A stretch of 64,000 nt of DNA from JAGVPT01 sp963717445 (GCA_963717445.1 OY970334.1:2232001-2296000), one strand, 5' to 3'; positions 42,739 to 51,519 are shown, counted from the first letter of the stretch. The notes: generated by a model not told the origin, from the letters alone. Translations and numbers: made by a program.

Positions 42739-45053
42739 CGACAAAAAAGACATCCCTTCGGGAAAAAAGCACGCGAATGCCGAACATTGCATCGGCGCAG
42801 CTTAATGATCGCTTTGCTGAATATAAAAACCAAATCATAACTCAAAACAAGGAGGCCGCAAAAGCTCTCGCTTTTTCACATCTTTTCAGTGAATGGTATG
42901 GGAAATCTGAACCAACCTTACTGGAAGATTATCTGAAAGGAACAGAAAAATCTGTTACAATCACCGAAGGTTCCCGTATTGTGCGAGGTGAAATTGATGC
43001 ACTGTATGGCAATCTTATCATCGAATTTGAGAATGATGTCAATGCAAAAGCAAAGCTGAATCACGCTAAAGAACAGCTTCAAGGATACGCATTTGCACTC
43101 ATCACTCAACGAAACGAAACCAAAACAAGCTATCTTTGCATCGCATCCGATGGAATTCTGTTTTACGTTTATTCGCCGTATTGGAAAAATATCGTTGATG
43201 CTCCATCTTCGTCGACGGATATTGAGCTTCGCGAGATTGAAAAAGTAGATTTCCGAAGCCTCAATGGCGAGCAAGCGTACCTATGGATTGACCGCTACTT
43301 TTTCCGTAAATCCCAACTCCATCCAACCACCGAAGAGTTTGTCCGCGATTTTGGAATGAACAGCCCTTCGTATGTCTATGCAGAAAAATTGCTGCGCACA
43401 GAATGGCATCGTGTAAAAGATGAAAACGAATATAAAGTAATCTTTGAAAACTGGTCAAAATACCTCCTTATCGTTTACGGAACATCGGTCGCAGACGATG
43501 AGTTGTTTCTCCGCCATACGTATCTCGCCGCCTTTGCAAAATTACTAGCGTACATGCGCCTTGCTAGGAAATCTGTTGTTCCCACTCCTGCAGAAGTAAA
43601 ATCTATTTACACGGGGAAATTTTTTGACGATCTCGGCATCGGAAACTTTCTCGAAGAGGATTTCTTTTCGTGGGTCACGAGAGCAAAAGTTGAAAAGTCT
43701 TTGATTGAAATGGCGAGACGTATTTCCACGTTGCTTGAACGATACTTCCTCGATGAAATTTCGGAAGACGTTCTCAAATCTTTATACCAGGAATTAGTTG
43801 ACCCGCAGACGCGGCACGATCTCGGAGAATTTTACACGCCGGATTGGCTTGCAGACCGAATCGTTCAACACGCGCTCAAAGATAATCCCGCGGCGAGCGT
43901 CCTCGACCCTTCCTGCGGTTCGGGAAGCTTTCTCTATTTTGCTGTCCGGTATAAAAAAGAACATGGAGAAGAGAAAGATTTGTTGGCACATATCCGCGAC
44001 ACGGTAGTTGGAATCGATATTCATCCGCTGGCAGTGATCATTGCCAAAACAAATTACCTGCTTGCGCTTGGCGATTTGGTGCGAAAACGGGTAAAAGATT
44101 TTCACATTCCCGTATATCTTGCAGACTCTCTCAAGGTTCCCGAACGCGCAAGCCAGCTGTCAACGGAACACAAAGTACCGAGCTTTGATGTGGAGCTTGA
44201 CAATACGTTCGTTCCGTTTCCCGAGGTATTCGTAGAACATCCGACTGCATTCGATGAAGCGGTGGATGCGTGCCATTCATTTTCATTAGAGCATAGCAAA
44301 ATTGAATTCACTGAAGAACGGTTCAGAAAATATGCCCGTCGTCGCATAGATATTGAAGTGGATGACGAGACGTTCGATGTCCTTCTCTCCGTTGCACGAC
44401 AAATGCGCGACCTGATTGATAAAAAGCGCAACTCAATCTGGACGTTCATTCTTAAAAACGTCTACAAACCGATTTTTTTAAGAGAGAGCCGATTCGATTG
44501 GATCCTTGGAAACCCGCCATGGCTTTCGTACCGATACGTCGAGAAAGGAAAATATCAGGAGTTTTTACGAGACGCTATAGTAAAAACCTATGGGCTGGTC
44601 GGCAAGGATGAAGGACATCTTATCACCCATCTTGAATTGGCGACGTTGTTTTTCTGTGCTTCGTTGAATCACTATGGAAAAAGGGGTTCTCAGGTTGGGT
44701 TCGTTCTGCCACGAAGTATTTTCAGTGCAGACCAGCATAGCAATTTCCGGAAAGCATCATTCGGAAAAACTATTCATCAAACCGGCATTACAGAAGTATG
44801 GGATCTGAAAAATGTTGCTCCCTTGTTTAATGTCCCTTCATGTGTTGTTTTCGGAAAGAAACCTCATTTCACTAGCAAGCCGATACAAGCGACTGTGTTT
44901 GAAGGCGAACTGCAACGGCGCAATGCTTCAATGGATGAAGCCTCTTTGCAAATACGCAAGACAAAACTGCATGTAGTAACACAAGGAGGTCGTTCGGTAC
45001 TGGGCGGAAGATCCGAAAGCGGAATTTTCGGGGAGCAGTCCATACGCGAGTAA
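42735..45053 (+). CDS. N6-adenine DNA methyltransferase with nuclease-like N terminus (frameshifted, N-terminal part)
   Basis: The first 772 codons of a large Type IIG-like restriction-modification protein. The N-terminal domain (about residues 30-190) has a PD-(D/E)XK-like strand pair, GEIDALYG at 85-92 and IIEFEN about residue 97, though the usual Lys is absent. The methyltransferase has motif I DPSCGSGSF at about 391-399 and motif IV NPPW at about 593-596, in the order of gamma-class enzymes. The frame stops at 45053, but homologous-looking sequence (PYASKFVEGATIVPRSCWFV) continues in the +1 frame from about 45038. One extra G in the run GGGG at 45030-45033 would explain it. It may be a pseudogene or an assembly error. 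Confidence 0.82.
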   Translation: MTTKKTSLREKSTRMPNIASAQLNDRFAEYKNQIITQNKEAAKALAFSHLFSEWYGKSEPTLLEDYLKGTEKSVTITEGSRIVRGEIDALYGNLIIEFENDVNAKAKLNHAKEQLQGYAFALITQRNETKTSYLCIASDGILFYVYSPYWKNIVDAPSSSTDIELREIEKVDFRSLNGEQAYLWIDRYFFRKSQLHPTTEEFVRDFGMNSPSYVYAEKLLRTEWHRVKDENEYKVIFENWSKYLLIVYGTSVADDELFLRHTYLAAFAKLLAYMRLARKSVVPTPAEVKSIYTGKFFDDLGIGNFLEEDFFSWVTRAKVEKSLIEMARRISTLLERYFLDEISEDVLKSLYQELVDPQTRHDLGEFYTPDWLADRIVQHALKDNPAASVLDPSCGSGSFLYFAVRYKKEHGEEKDLLAHIRDTVVGIDIHPLAVIIAKTNYLLALGDLVRKRVKDFHIPVYLADSLKVPERASQLSTEHKVPSFDVELDNTFVPFPEVFVEHPTAFDEAVDACHSFSLEHSKIEFTEERFRKYARRRIDIEVDDETFDVLLSVARQMRDLIDKKRNSIWTFILKNVYKPIFLRESRFDWILGNPPWLSYRYVEKGKYQEFLRDAIVKTYGLVGKDEGHLITHLELATLFFCASLNHYGKRGSQVGFVLPRSIFSADQHSNFRKASFGKTIHQTGITEVWDLKNVAPLFNVPSCVVFGKKPHFTSKPIQATVFEGELQRRNASMDEASLQIRKTKLHVVTQGGRSVLGGRSESGIFGEQSIRE

Positions 45054-45987
45054 GTTTGTTGAGGGCGCGACTATCGTTCCACGATCATGCTGGTTTGTAG
45101 AGATTCAACATGAAAAAGGACTTGGAATCAATCCTGCCGAACCCTTCGTAAAAACCGACCCGCGTGCAACAGAACAGGCAAAAGAAGCTTACGCCGATAT
45201 TGAATTTGAGGGCAAGATAGAAAAAGATTTTTTGTATGCTTCTCTGCTCTCGACAGACTTGTTGCCCTTTGGTTTTTTAAACTATCGCCCTGTTGTCTTG
45301 CCAATTAAGCCAAGCGGGGACAGATTTGTAATGCTAAGCGTTGATCAGCTGCACAAAGATGGATTTTCCGAGGTTGCATCGTGGGTAGAAAATTGCGAAA
45401 AGGAATGGATTAGCCGGCGAAAAGAAAAGGCAAGCAGGATGACGATCTACCAACGACTAGATCACTTGAGGGGTTTGACTCGGCAAAGCCATCTGGCAAA
45501 ATTCAAAGTTGTCTATCCGATGTCAGCGACAAATCTTTGTTCAGCAGTAGTGGAAAACACAAAAATTGTTAAACGGCTTGGTGACCAAAAGCTAGTGCTC
45601 AAAGCATTTGTCGCTGACTACAAATTATTCTTTTATGAAACAGATAATGCCAACGAGGCATCATATCTTTCTGCTATTCTTAATTCCCCCACCATTGACG
45701 CTTTGATTAAGCCAATGCAAAGCCAAGGACTATGGGGACCGCGTGATATTTGTATGAAGGTTTGGGAATTACCAATCCCAATTTACAACGAAGAAAGGTC
45801 ATCTCATTGCGCACTGGCTGAGCTTGGTATTGAGTGCGCAAAAAAAGTGGAAAAGATAATTCCAACGCTTGATACGCGAGATGTTACGCCGGGGAAGATT
45901 GGACGTTTACGTAGCCAGGTGCGTGAGCAACTCAAAGACGAATTAAAAGAGATTGACGGGATTGTGAAGAAGGTGATGGGAAAGTAA
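44980..45987 (+). CDS. Methyltransferase C-terminal part (downstream of frameshift)
   Basis: The open frame from 44980 (after a stop at 44974-44976) to 45987 carries the rest of the same protein. It reads SPYASKFVEGATIVPRS, then about 250 residues of a target-recognition-like region with LLSTDLLPFGFLNYRPVVLP and LSAILNSPTIDALIKPMQSQGLWGPRDI, as in Eco57I-type methyltransferases where the last part contacts DNA. An ATG for an independent product exists at 45232. I treat it as the broken tail of the gene at 42735. Confidence 0.75.
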   Translation, partial: HKEVVRYWAEDPKAEFSGSSPYASKFVEGATIVPRSCWFVEIQHEKGLGINPAEPFVKTDPRATEQAKEAYADIEFEGKIEKDFLYASLLSTDLLPFGFLNYRPVVLPIKPSGDRFVMLSVDQLHKDGFSEVASWVENCEKEWISRRKEKASRMTIYQRLDHLRGLTRQSHLAKFKVVYPMSATNLCSAVVENTKIVKRLGDQKLVLKAFVADYKLFFYETDNANEASYLSAILNSPTIDALIKPMQSQGLWGPRDICMKVWELPIPIYNEERSSHCALAELGIECAKKVEKIIPTLDTRDVTPGKIGRLRSQVREQLKDELKEIDGIVKKVMGK

Positions 45988-46010
45988 GTTGATCATTTGG
46001 AGACGCTAAG

Positions 46011-47174
46011 ATGAAACACGAAAAGCTTCCGATCAATAAAGATGTACTGATTTGGGCAAGAACTTCAATGGGGTTAACTGCCGGGGAAGTTGCCGACAAA
46101 ATCAACAAAACACAACGGGATGTCGAAGAGTGGGAAGAAGGAATGACATCCCCTTTGTACTCTGTTTTGGAGCGATTAGCGCATGATGTCTACAAACGGC
46201 CGCTTGCGGTATTTTTCTTTCCCGTTGTACCGGTTGAGGATACACCCAAAACGGAATTTCGTACTCTGCCCGATACAGTCCTCGATGGATTACCGCCGGA
46301 AATTGTGAAACTCTACCGTAAAGCAAAACTTTTCCAAATTTATTTGGAGGAATTGCACGATGGGAGCAAACCGGTTCAAAAATCGTTATTCGACCTCTTT
46401 CAATTGGACGAGAAAACAGAGCCGGCCACAATCACAGATTCTCTTCGAAAAGAACTCGGTATCCTAATCGAAGAGCAATCACAATGGCATTCTCCCGAAA
46501 TCGCATTTAAAAAATGGCGGGAAGCGTTGGAGATGAGAGGTGTTTTTGTTTTCAAGCATGCATTTAAAAACGATGCGTATTCCGGTTTCTGTTTATACAA
46601 CGAGAAATATCCGATCATCTTTGTCAACAACAGCATGCCCGATTCACGCCAAGTATTTACGCTCTTCCACGAATTAGGTCATTTGCTCTTTCATGCGGGG
46701 GGGGTTGATTTCCGAAGCCGGGAAATTGCGAGATCGTTCCATGGATATTATCTCAATGTTGAAGTAAGCTGCAATCGGTTTGCAAATGACTTCTTGGTAC
46801 CACGGGATGTCTTCAATTCGTTTCGGCTGGAAAGGTCAGAAGAGCATTTTCAAACACTCGCAGATTTCTTTTCCGTAAGCCGTGAAGCTATTTTGCGCAA
46901 TTATCTCGATCGGGGTTTTGTTGACAAGGACTATTATGAAGAAATGTCTACAAAATGGATCGAGCAAGCGAAACAGCAAAAAGAAGAGACCTCGGGGGGA
47001 AGTTATTACTACAATCAAAAGGCATATCTTGGAGAGCGATATATTGAACTCGTCTATGGAAGATATTATCAAAACAAGATTACGGTTGATAGTCTGGCAG
47101 AATATTTAAATGTCAAGGTAAAAAATCTCCCTACGTTTGAGTATTTGGTTATGGAGGGGGGAAAGTTGAGATGA
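46011..47174 (+). CDS. XRE-family regulator fused to ImmA/IrrE metallopeptidase
   Basis: A 387-residue protein. An N-terminal helix-turn-helix (about residues 10-62: DVLIWARTSMGLTAGEVADKI, then WEEG) is followed by an ImmA/IrrE peptidase domain with the zinc motif FHELGHLLFH at 219-228 (H220, E221, H224) and a third acidic ligand region at E251 in NVEVSCNRFANDFLVP. ImmA-type peptidases cleave partner repressors in ICE or stress systems. Its stop overlaps the start of the DUF4411 gene by 4 bp (ATGA), so the two are translationally coupled, the layout of a toxin-antitoxin pair with this as the regulator. Confidence 0.87.
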   Translation: MKHEKLPINKDVLIWARTSMGLTAGEVADKINKTQRDVEEWEEGMTSPLYSVLERLAHDVYKRPLAVFFFPVVPVEDTPKTEFRTLPDTVLDGLPPEIVKLYRKAKLFQIYLEELHDGSKPVQKSLFDLFQLDEKTEPATITDSLRKELGILIEEQSQWHSPEIAFKKWREALEMRGVFVFKHAFKNDAYSGFCLYNEKYPIIFVNNSMPDSRQVFTLFHELGHLLFHAGGVDFRSREIARSFHGYYLNVEVSCNRFANDFLVPRDVFNSFRLERSEEHFQTLADFFSVSREAILRNYLDRGFVDKDYYEEMSTKWIEQAKQQKEETSGGSYYYNQKAYLGERYIELVYGRYYQNKITVDSLAEYLNVKVKNLPTFEYLVMEGGKLR

Positions 47175-47644
47175 ATTATGTTTTTGACAGTAATTCTCTT
47201 TCAAATATCCTCAATCATTACTATCCGGATCGTTTCCCTTCGTTTTGGGAAAAATTTGATGCGATGATTCAGAGCGGAAATATTATTTCTGTTCGCGAAG
47301 TACGATTTGAATTGACGCTAAAATTTAGCGATACAACGATTGAGCGTTTGTTGAACAAAAACAAAAATCTTTTCCCGGCTCCAACGCCCGATGAGTTAGG
47401 TTTTATAACACAAATTTACTCTGTCACACATTTCCAGCAGAATTTGGATCGAAAGAAACTTTTGCAGGGGGGCTATTTTGCCGATCCGTTGGTTATAGCA
47501 AAGGCGTGGAAAGAAGGGGGCTCCGTTGTAACTGAGGAAGAATTTAGAGAGCACGCCGCCAAGATTCCAAACATTTGCCATTATTTTAATATTCCTTGTG
47601 AAAACTTAGAAGGTTTCTTGAAAAAAGAGGATTGGAGGTTCTAG
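47171..47644 (+). CDS. DUF4411 PIN-like protein
   Basis: A 157-residue DUF4411 protein, PIN-domain-like. Possible acidic catalytic residues are D6 in YVFDSNSLSNIL, E42 and E46 in REVRFEL and D105 in GGYFADPLVIAKA. PIN proteins are usually RNases acting as toxins. It overlaps the ImmA/IrrE gene by 4 bp. Neither gene has a separate promoter that I can see, and 71 bp follow to the macrodomain gene. Confidence 0.82.
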   Translation: MNYVFDSNSLSNILNHYYPDRFPSFWEKFDAMIQSGNIISVREVRFELTLKFSDTTIERLLNKNKNLFPAPTPDELGFITQIYSVTHFQQNLDRKKLLQGGYFADPLVIAKAWKEGGSVVTEEEFREHAAKIPNICHYFNIPCENLEGFLKKEDWRF

Positions 47645-47715
47645 AAATAGCGCCCCGAGATAAAATTTTATGTCATGGTCCACAACTGATTACTTATTAA
47701 ATAACGATTAATACG

Positions 47716-48195
47716 ATGCTTGTGCTTAAGCAAGGCAATCTTCTGGACGCTGATGTTGAAGCTCTCGTTAATACTGTTAATACGGTCGGAGTAATGGGAA
47801 AAGGAATTGCATTGCAATTTCGGGGGACCTTTCCGAAAAACTACAAGGCATATTCGAAAGCGGCAAAAGAAGGAAAGCTGAGCTTGGGAAAAATGTTTGT
47901 CTTTGAATCGAAAGAACTAAACGGCCCAAAATTTATTATCAATTTCCCCACTAAGTCACATTGGAAATACAAATCTCGGCTTGAGGATATCAAAACGGGT
48001 TTATTCGATCTTATTGGGGTAATTCGACAACATCATATACGATCAGTTGCTGTTCCAGCCCTTGGCTGTGGCAATGGCGGACTTCGCTGGGACGATGTCC
48101 GACCACTTATTGAACAGGTATCTCTATCGTTGCCCGATGTGGAATTTCTTGTTTATCCCCCCGCCAGTGATGCAACGAAGAACATGCCCTTGTAA
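47716..48195 (+). CDS. Macrodomain protein, DarG-type macro domain alone
   Basis: A 159-residue macrodomain with LKQGNLLDADVEALVNTVNTVGVMGKGIALQF at the start (the ADP-ribose-binding loop N-T-V-N-x-x-G-V-M-G-K-G), then INFPTKSHWKYKSRLEDI and PALGCGNGGLRWDDVRP. These features fit the ADP-ribosyl-hydrolysing domain of DarG/TARG1, which reverses DarT-made DNA ADP-ribosylation. Full DarG has a long C-terminal domain that is absent here, and no DarT is next to it. It may counter an ADP-ribosyl toxin elsewhere. Confidence 0.87.
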   Translation: MLVLKQGNLLDADVEALVNTVNTVGVMGKGIALQFRGTFPKNYKAYSKAAKEGKLSLGKMFVFESKELNGPKFIINFPTKSHWKYKSRLEDIKTGLFDLIGVIRQHHIRSVAVPALGCGNGGLRWDDVRPLIEQVSLSLPDVEFLVYPPASDATKNMPL

Positions 48196-48238
48196 CCGTA
48201 ACTTTGTCTTTTTCATTTTGAACTTTTCTCTTAAAAAC

Positions 48239-48289
48239 TCATTTCTTAAAATTCTTCCACATCATCGACTCGACCGCCTTTTTAGTGTG
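48239..48289 (-). pseudogene. Remnant of a second dcd, last 17 codons
   Basis: The minus strand encodes HTKKAVESMMWKNFKK and TGA. The intact dcd at 50559 ends HTKKPVESMMWKNFKK and TGA: 15 of 16 residues agree. The 51-nt stretches differ at six positions, of which five are synonymous, the pattern expected of a diverged functional homologue and not of a recent copy. Immediately upstream the similarity ends. Confidence 0.8.
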
Positions 48290-48352
48290 CCAGCGTAAAT
48301 GCGGACCGGCTGCCGTACGGCAACTAACAAACGGCAAACCAGCACTCGCGCT

Positions 48353-48382
48353 TTTGGTATAGGATAAATTTAATTATCTTTG
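48353..48382 (+). promoter_or_regulatory. Bacteroidota-type promoter of the GH127 gene
   Basis: TTTG (48353-48356), 18 nt, TATCTTTG (48375-48382). Both halves match the consensus exactly; the spacer is one nucleotide shorter than usual. It lies 80 bp before the GH127 ATG. Confidence 0.55.
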
Positions 48383-48462
48383 TGTGCTCATTTTATATAA
48401 CCATGGTTGTTCAACATTGAGTTGTTGCTGCGGACAACGTTAAGAATAATAACAGGAAAAAA

Positions 48463-50382
48463 ATGAGGAAGAATCTGATAAAAGCGAAAGGGGCTCTTTT
48501 CATATTAGGCTTATGCACCTTTAGCTCGGTGGCCGCTCTTTCTCAATATGTCGGCCAGTTTTCATCATATCAAACAATAAAACCTCAGATACATGCAAAA
48601 GCATACAGCTTTGATTTACAGGATGTAAAATTACTTGACGGTCGTTTTAAAGATAACATGGAACGCGATGGCAAATGGTTGTTGAGTATTGACAATAACC
48701 GTTTGCTTCACAGTTGGAGGGTTAATGCAGGCTTAGCAACAAATGCAAAGCCGCTTGGGGGCTGGGAGGGTTTAGATGTTGAGTTAAGGGGTCACACCAT
48801 GGGGCATGTTCTTTCCGGCTTAGCCCTGATGTATGCTTCAACGGAGGATGTTGCTTATAAAAGTAAAGGAGATTCCTTGGTAAGCGCATTAGCTGAAATC
48901 CAGCAAGTGTTGAATCAGGGAGGGTATCTCAGCGCGTTTCCCCAGAATTTAGTCAATCGTGCAATAAAGGGGGACCCCGTGTGGGCGCCGTGGTACACTT
49001 TGCACAAAATAATGGCGGGGTTGATTGATATGTATCAGTATGCCGGTAACAAGGAGGCTTTAGAGGTTGTTGTTAAAATGAGCGACTGGGCATATCACAA
49101 ACTTGAAAATGTATCGCCCGAACAATTGGCAATAATGCACAAAACAGAATTTGGCGGGATGATTGAAGCGGCGTACAACTTGTATGCAATCACGGGTAAT
49201 GTACATGATAAAAAACTGGCAGAATTTTTTTATGACCATCGCATCTTAGACCCTCTTGCTCAAAAGGAAGATCAATTAGCTGGGTTTCATGCCAACACCC
49301 AAATCCCTAAAATCATAGGGGAAGCAAGGGGGTATGAACTGACTGGTGATGAAAAAGAAAAAACTATCGCGGATTTCTTCTGGCAAACAGTGATAGATCA
49401 CCATACCTATGCGACCGGCGGGAACAGCGACAATGAATTCTTCTTTGCGCCGGATCAGCTATCAAAGCATATATCGAGAGCAACTACTGAATCGTGCAAC
49501 ACATACAACATGTTAAAGCTCACACGGCACTTGTTTACTTGGACGGGCGATGTTAAGTACGCTGACTATTATGAACGGGCTCTCTATAATCACATCTTGG
49601 CTTCACAAGAGCAAGAAACCGGTATGGTAACTTACTTTATATCATACACTCCGGGTACATTTAAAACATATTGTGATAAAGACAATTCTTTCTGGTGTTG
49701 TGTCGGCACCGGGTTTGAAAATCACGCCAAATACGGTGAAAGCATCTACTACCATAATGACAATGGCGTGTATGTAAATCTTTTTATTCCGTCGAAATTA
49801 ACCTGGAAAGAAAAGGGAGTTACGCTAATTCAGGAAACGAGATATCCTGAAGAGACTACCACACATCTTACAATTGAGGAAATAAAAAACGGTGAGATAA
49901 CCCTGTACATTCGCTATCCTTCATGGGCAACATCGGGCGCTACTGTTGCGATCAACGGCGACAGTGCTAAGATTAGTCAAAAACCGGGTAGTTACATTGT
50001 GTTGAGCCGAATTTGGAGGTCGGGTGATAAAATTGATATCACGTATCCGATGTCGTTACACCTGGTAGCGACAAATGATGATCCGAATACGGCGGCCGTG
50101 CTTTATGGTCCGATTGTTCTTGCCGGAGATATGGGAACAGAAGGAATGGAAGCCCCTGCTCCTTTTGCCTATAATCAACTGGATTACAAAGACAATCCTG
50201 TCCCCGATGATATCGTTACCACGCTAAATGTCAATAGCCGAAAAATAGATGATTGGTTGGTTTCAATAAATGGAAACCCCCTGGCTTTTAAAACTGTCGG
50301 TGTGGCATCGAAAGAGATTACATTGATTCCTTTCTACCAGATTGATAAACAGCGTTATGTCCTTTACTGGAATCTAAGGTAA
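48463..50382 (+). CDS. GH127 beta-L-arabinofuranosidase-like glycosidase, exported
   Basis: A 639-residue glycoside hydrolase (formerly DUF1680) with a signal peptide (KGALFILGLCTFSSVAALSQ). The zinc-thiolate site of the family is complete: E343-S-C345 in TTESCNTYNM and C412-C413 in FWCCVGTG; one of the latter is the nucleophile. The conserved HTMGHVLSGLALMYA (about 111-125) and DPVWAPWYTLHKIMAG (about 171-186) are present. The enzyme would remove L-arabinofuranosyl residues in the periplasm. No polysaccharide-utilisation genes (SusCD) accompany it. It lies between intact dcd and the dcd remnant, so it was probably inserted as a unit. Confidence 0.9.
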   Translation: MRKNLIKAKGALFILGLCTFSSVAALSQYVGQFSSYQTIKPQIHAKAYSFDLQDVKLLDGRFKDNMERDGKWLLSIDNNRLLHSWRVNAGLATNAKPLGGWEGLDVELRGHTMGHVLSGLALMYASTEDVAYKSKGDSLVSALAEIQQVLNQGGYLSAFPQNLVNRAIKGDPVWAPWYTLHKIMAGLIDMYQYAGNKEALEVVVKMSDWAYHKLENVSPEQLAIMHKTEFGGMIEAAYNLYAITGNVHDKKLAEFFYDHRILDPLAQKEDQLAGFHANTQIPKIIGEARGYELTGDEKEKTIADFFWQTVIDHHTYATGGNSDNEFFFAPDQLSKHISRATTESCNTYNMLKLTRHLFTWTGDVKYADYYERALYNHILASQEQETGMVTYFISYTPGTFKTYCDKDNSFWCCVGTGFENHAKYGESIYYHNDNGVYVNLFIPSKLTWKEKGVTLIQETRYPEETTTHLTIEEIKNGEITLYIRYPSWATSGATVAINGDSAKISQKPGSYIVLSRIWRSGDKIDITYPMSLHLVATNDDPNTAAVLYGPIVLAGDMGTEGMEAPAPFAYNQLDYKDNPVPDDIVTTLNVNSRKIDDWLVSINGNPLAFKTVGVASKEITLIPFYQIDKQRYVLYWNLR

Positions 50383-50558
50383 GTGCTGGACTAGAGTAAG
50401 AAAATTTATAAGCATCGCATTATTCGCAGCCAACGATGGTGGTTTGCTGCACTGAACTAATTTACATCGACGTTTCCGTGTTACGCCATGCTTTACGGCT
50501 ACAATAACGAACTCTGCTTTTTTCTTCTCTCAACTTTCTCTTCTCCACCTTAAATTTT

Positions 50559-51098
50559 TCACTTCTTAAAATTCTTCCACATCATCGATTCGACCGGCTT
50601 CTTTGTATGCCGATTATACTTTGCATTTTCTTTTTTATTATAGAGCACTTCAACTTCGCCGTCGATCACAAAATAGATAAGCTGGCCTATCGGCATGCTT
50701 GCATAAATACGCACGGGTTGGCGAACGGATATCTCAAGCGTCCAGGTATTGCAGAAGCCGACATCTCCTTTTCCCGCCGTCGCGTGAATGTCGATTCCCA
50801 GCCGGCCGATTGAGCTTTTGCCTTCAAGAAAAGGGACGTGGCGGTGCGTCTCTGTGTATTCCTCGGTGACGCCGAGATAGAGTTTGCTCGGAACGAGAAT
50901 AATCCCTTCGTTCGGAATTTCGAAGTGGTGAATTGTATTGTGCGTTTTTGCATCGAGAATCTCGTCGTCATACATCGCCAGCGTTTTGCCAAGGTGCACA
51001 TCATAGCTGTTCGAACCGAGATATTTTCTGTTGAACGGTGTAATAACAATCGTTCCCCGTTTCATTTCTTCGAGAATTTTCATGTCAGAAAGGATCAT
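50559..51098 (-). CDS. dcd: dCTP deaminase
   Basis: Deaminates dCTP to dUTP. The 179-residue trimeric enzyme has the substrate loop PFLEGKSSIGRLGIDIHATAGKGDVGF (read across about residues 89-115) with the catalytic Glu expected in the following WTLEISVRQPV. The start MILSDMKILEEMKRGTIVI is typical. Its last 16 codons are duplicated at 48239-48289, beyond the GH127 gene. Confidence 0.93.
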   Translation of the reverse strand: MILSDMKILEEMKRGTIVITPFNRKYLGSNSYDVHLGKTLAMYDDEILDAKTHNTIHHFEIPNEGIILVPSKLYLGVTEEYTETHRHVPFLEGKSSIGRLGIDIHATAGKGDVGFCNTWTLEISVRQPVRIYASMPIGQLIYFVIDGEVEVLYNKKENAKYNRHTKKPVESMMWKNFKK

Positions 51099-51146
51099 AA
51101 GAGCAATTAATAATTAAGAATTGAGGCTTCTGAAAAATTATCTCTC

Positions 51147-51207
51147 GCCAAGCCGCGAAGGTGCAAAGACTTTGTTTTTAAATCATTTTGCCACTTTGTG
51201 TCTTTGT
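51147..51207. repeat. Short stuttered inverted-repeat element, 8-bp units, no ORF
   Basis: Left arm, three 8-bp units from 51147: gccaagcc, gcgaaggt, gcaaagac. Right arm, three inverted units from 51207 read on the minus strand: acaaagac, acaaagtg, gcaaaatg. A short AT-rich spacer lies between. The layout matches the ends of the GxxExxY element on a smaller scale. Confidence 0.5.
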
Positions 51208-51455
51208 CTAAGCCATACTTTTAAAATTATTAAAAATGGTGCCGATTTTACATCGATGGGAGAATAGTCTTTGGTGTAAGGAGCATCAACTCACTCGACA
51301 TGGGGAATGTATGGGTGCTGAATAAATCTATGATTTTTTCCTTGAAATGCAATTTTGGCTTCAAGAAGATGCCGGACATCTTATCCAGAAAGCTGCACGA
51401 CATTACAATATTGGGTGAGATTAATCAACAAGGTGTCCGACATCTTATTCTGCAC

Positions 51456-51489
51456 CAAAAATAGAAAAGCCACCCTGAACAAGGTGGCG
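51456..51489 (-). terminator. Terminator after the first csp gene
   Basis: On the minus strand GCCACC (51489-51484) and GGTGGC (51475-51470) form a stem with an 8-nt loop, followed by TTTTCTATTTTT. It lies 30 bp after the csp stop codon. Confidence 0.85.
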
Positions 51490-51519
51490 GTTCTACTCTT
51501 ATTGGGGTGCTGCGTAATG

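Larger units (their letters stand above)
51099..51519. other. 421-bp intergenic region between dcd and csp
   Basis: It holds AT-rich words (attaataattaag, 51104-51120), a stuttered inverted repeat (51147-51207) and the csp terminator (51456-51489). The stretch 51208-51455 contains a partial repeat, ccggacatcttat near 51372 and tccgacatcttat near 51437, but nothing else that I can name. No ORF of note. Confidence 0.4.

Noticed and set aside
44974..45053. Programmed ribosomal frameshift in the methyltransferase
   Set aside because: No slippery heptamer and stimulatory structure was recognised; a single-base change in a G run is simpler.
48290..48462. Integron attC-like site (ctaacaaacggc ... 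aacgttaag) before GH127
   Set aside because: The outer core sequences are not complementary to each other and no integrase or second site was found.
51378..51386. DnaA box (TTATCCAGA)
   Set aside because: Single site with one mismatch, in a region of unrelated repeats.
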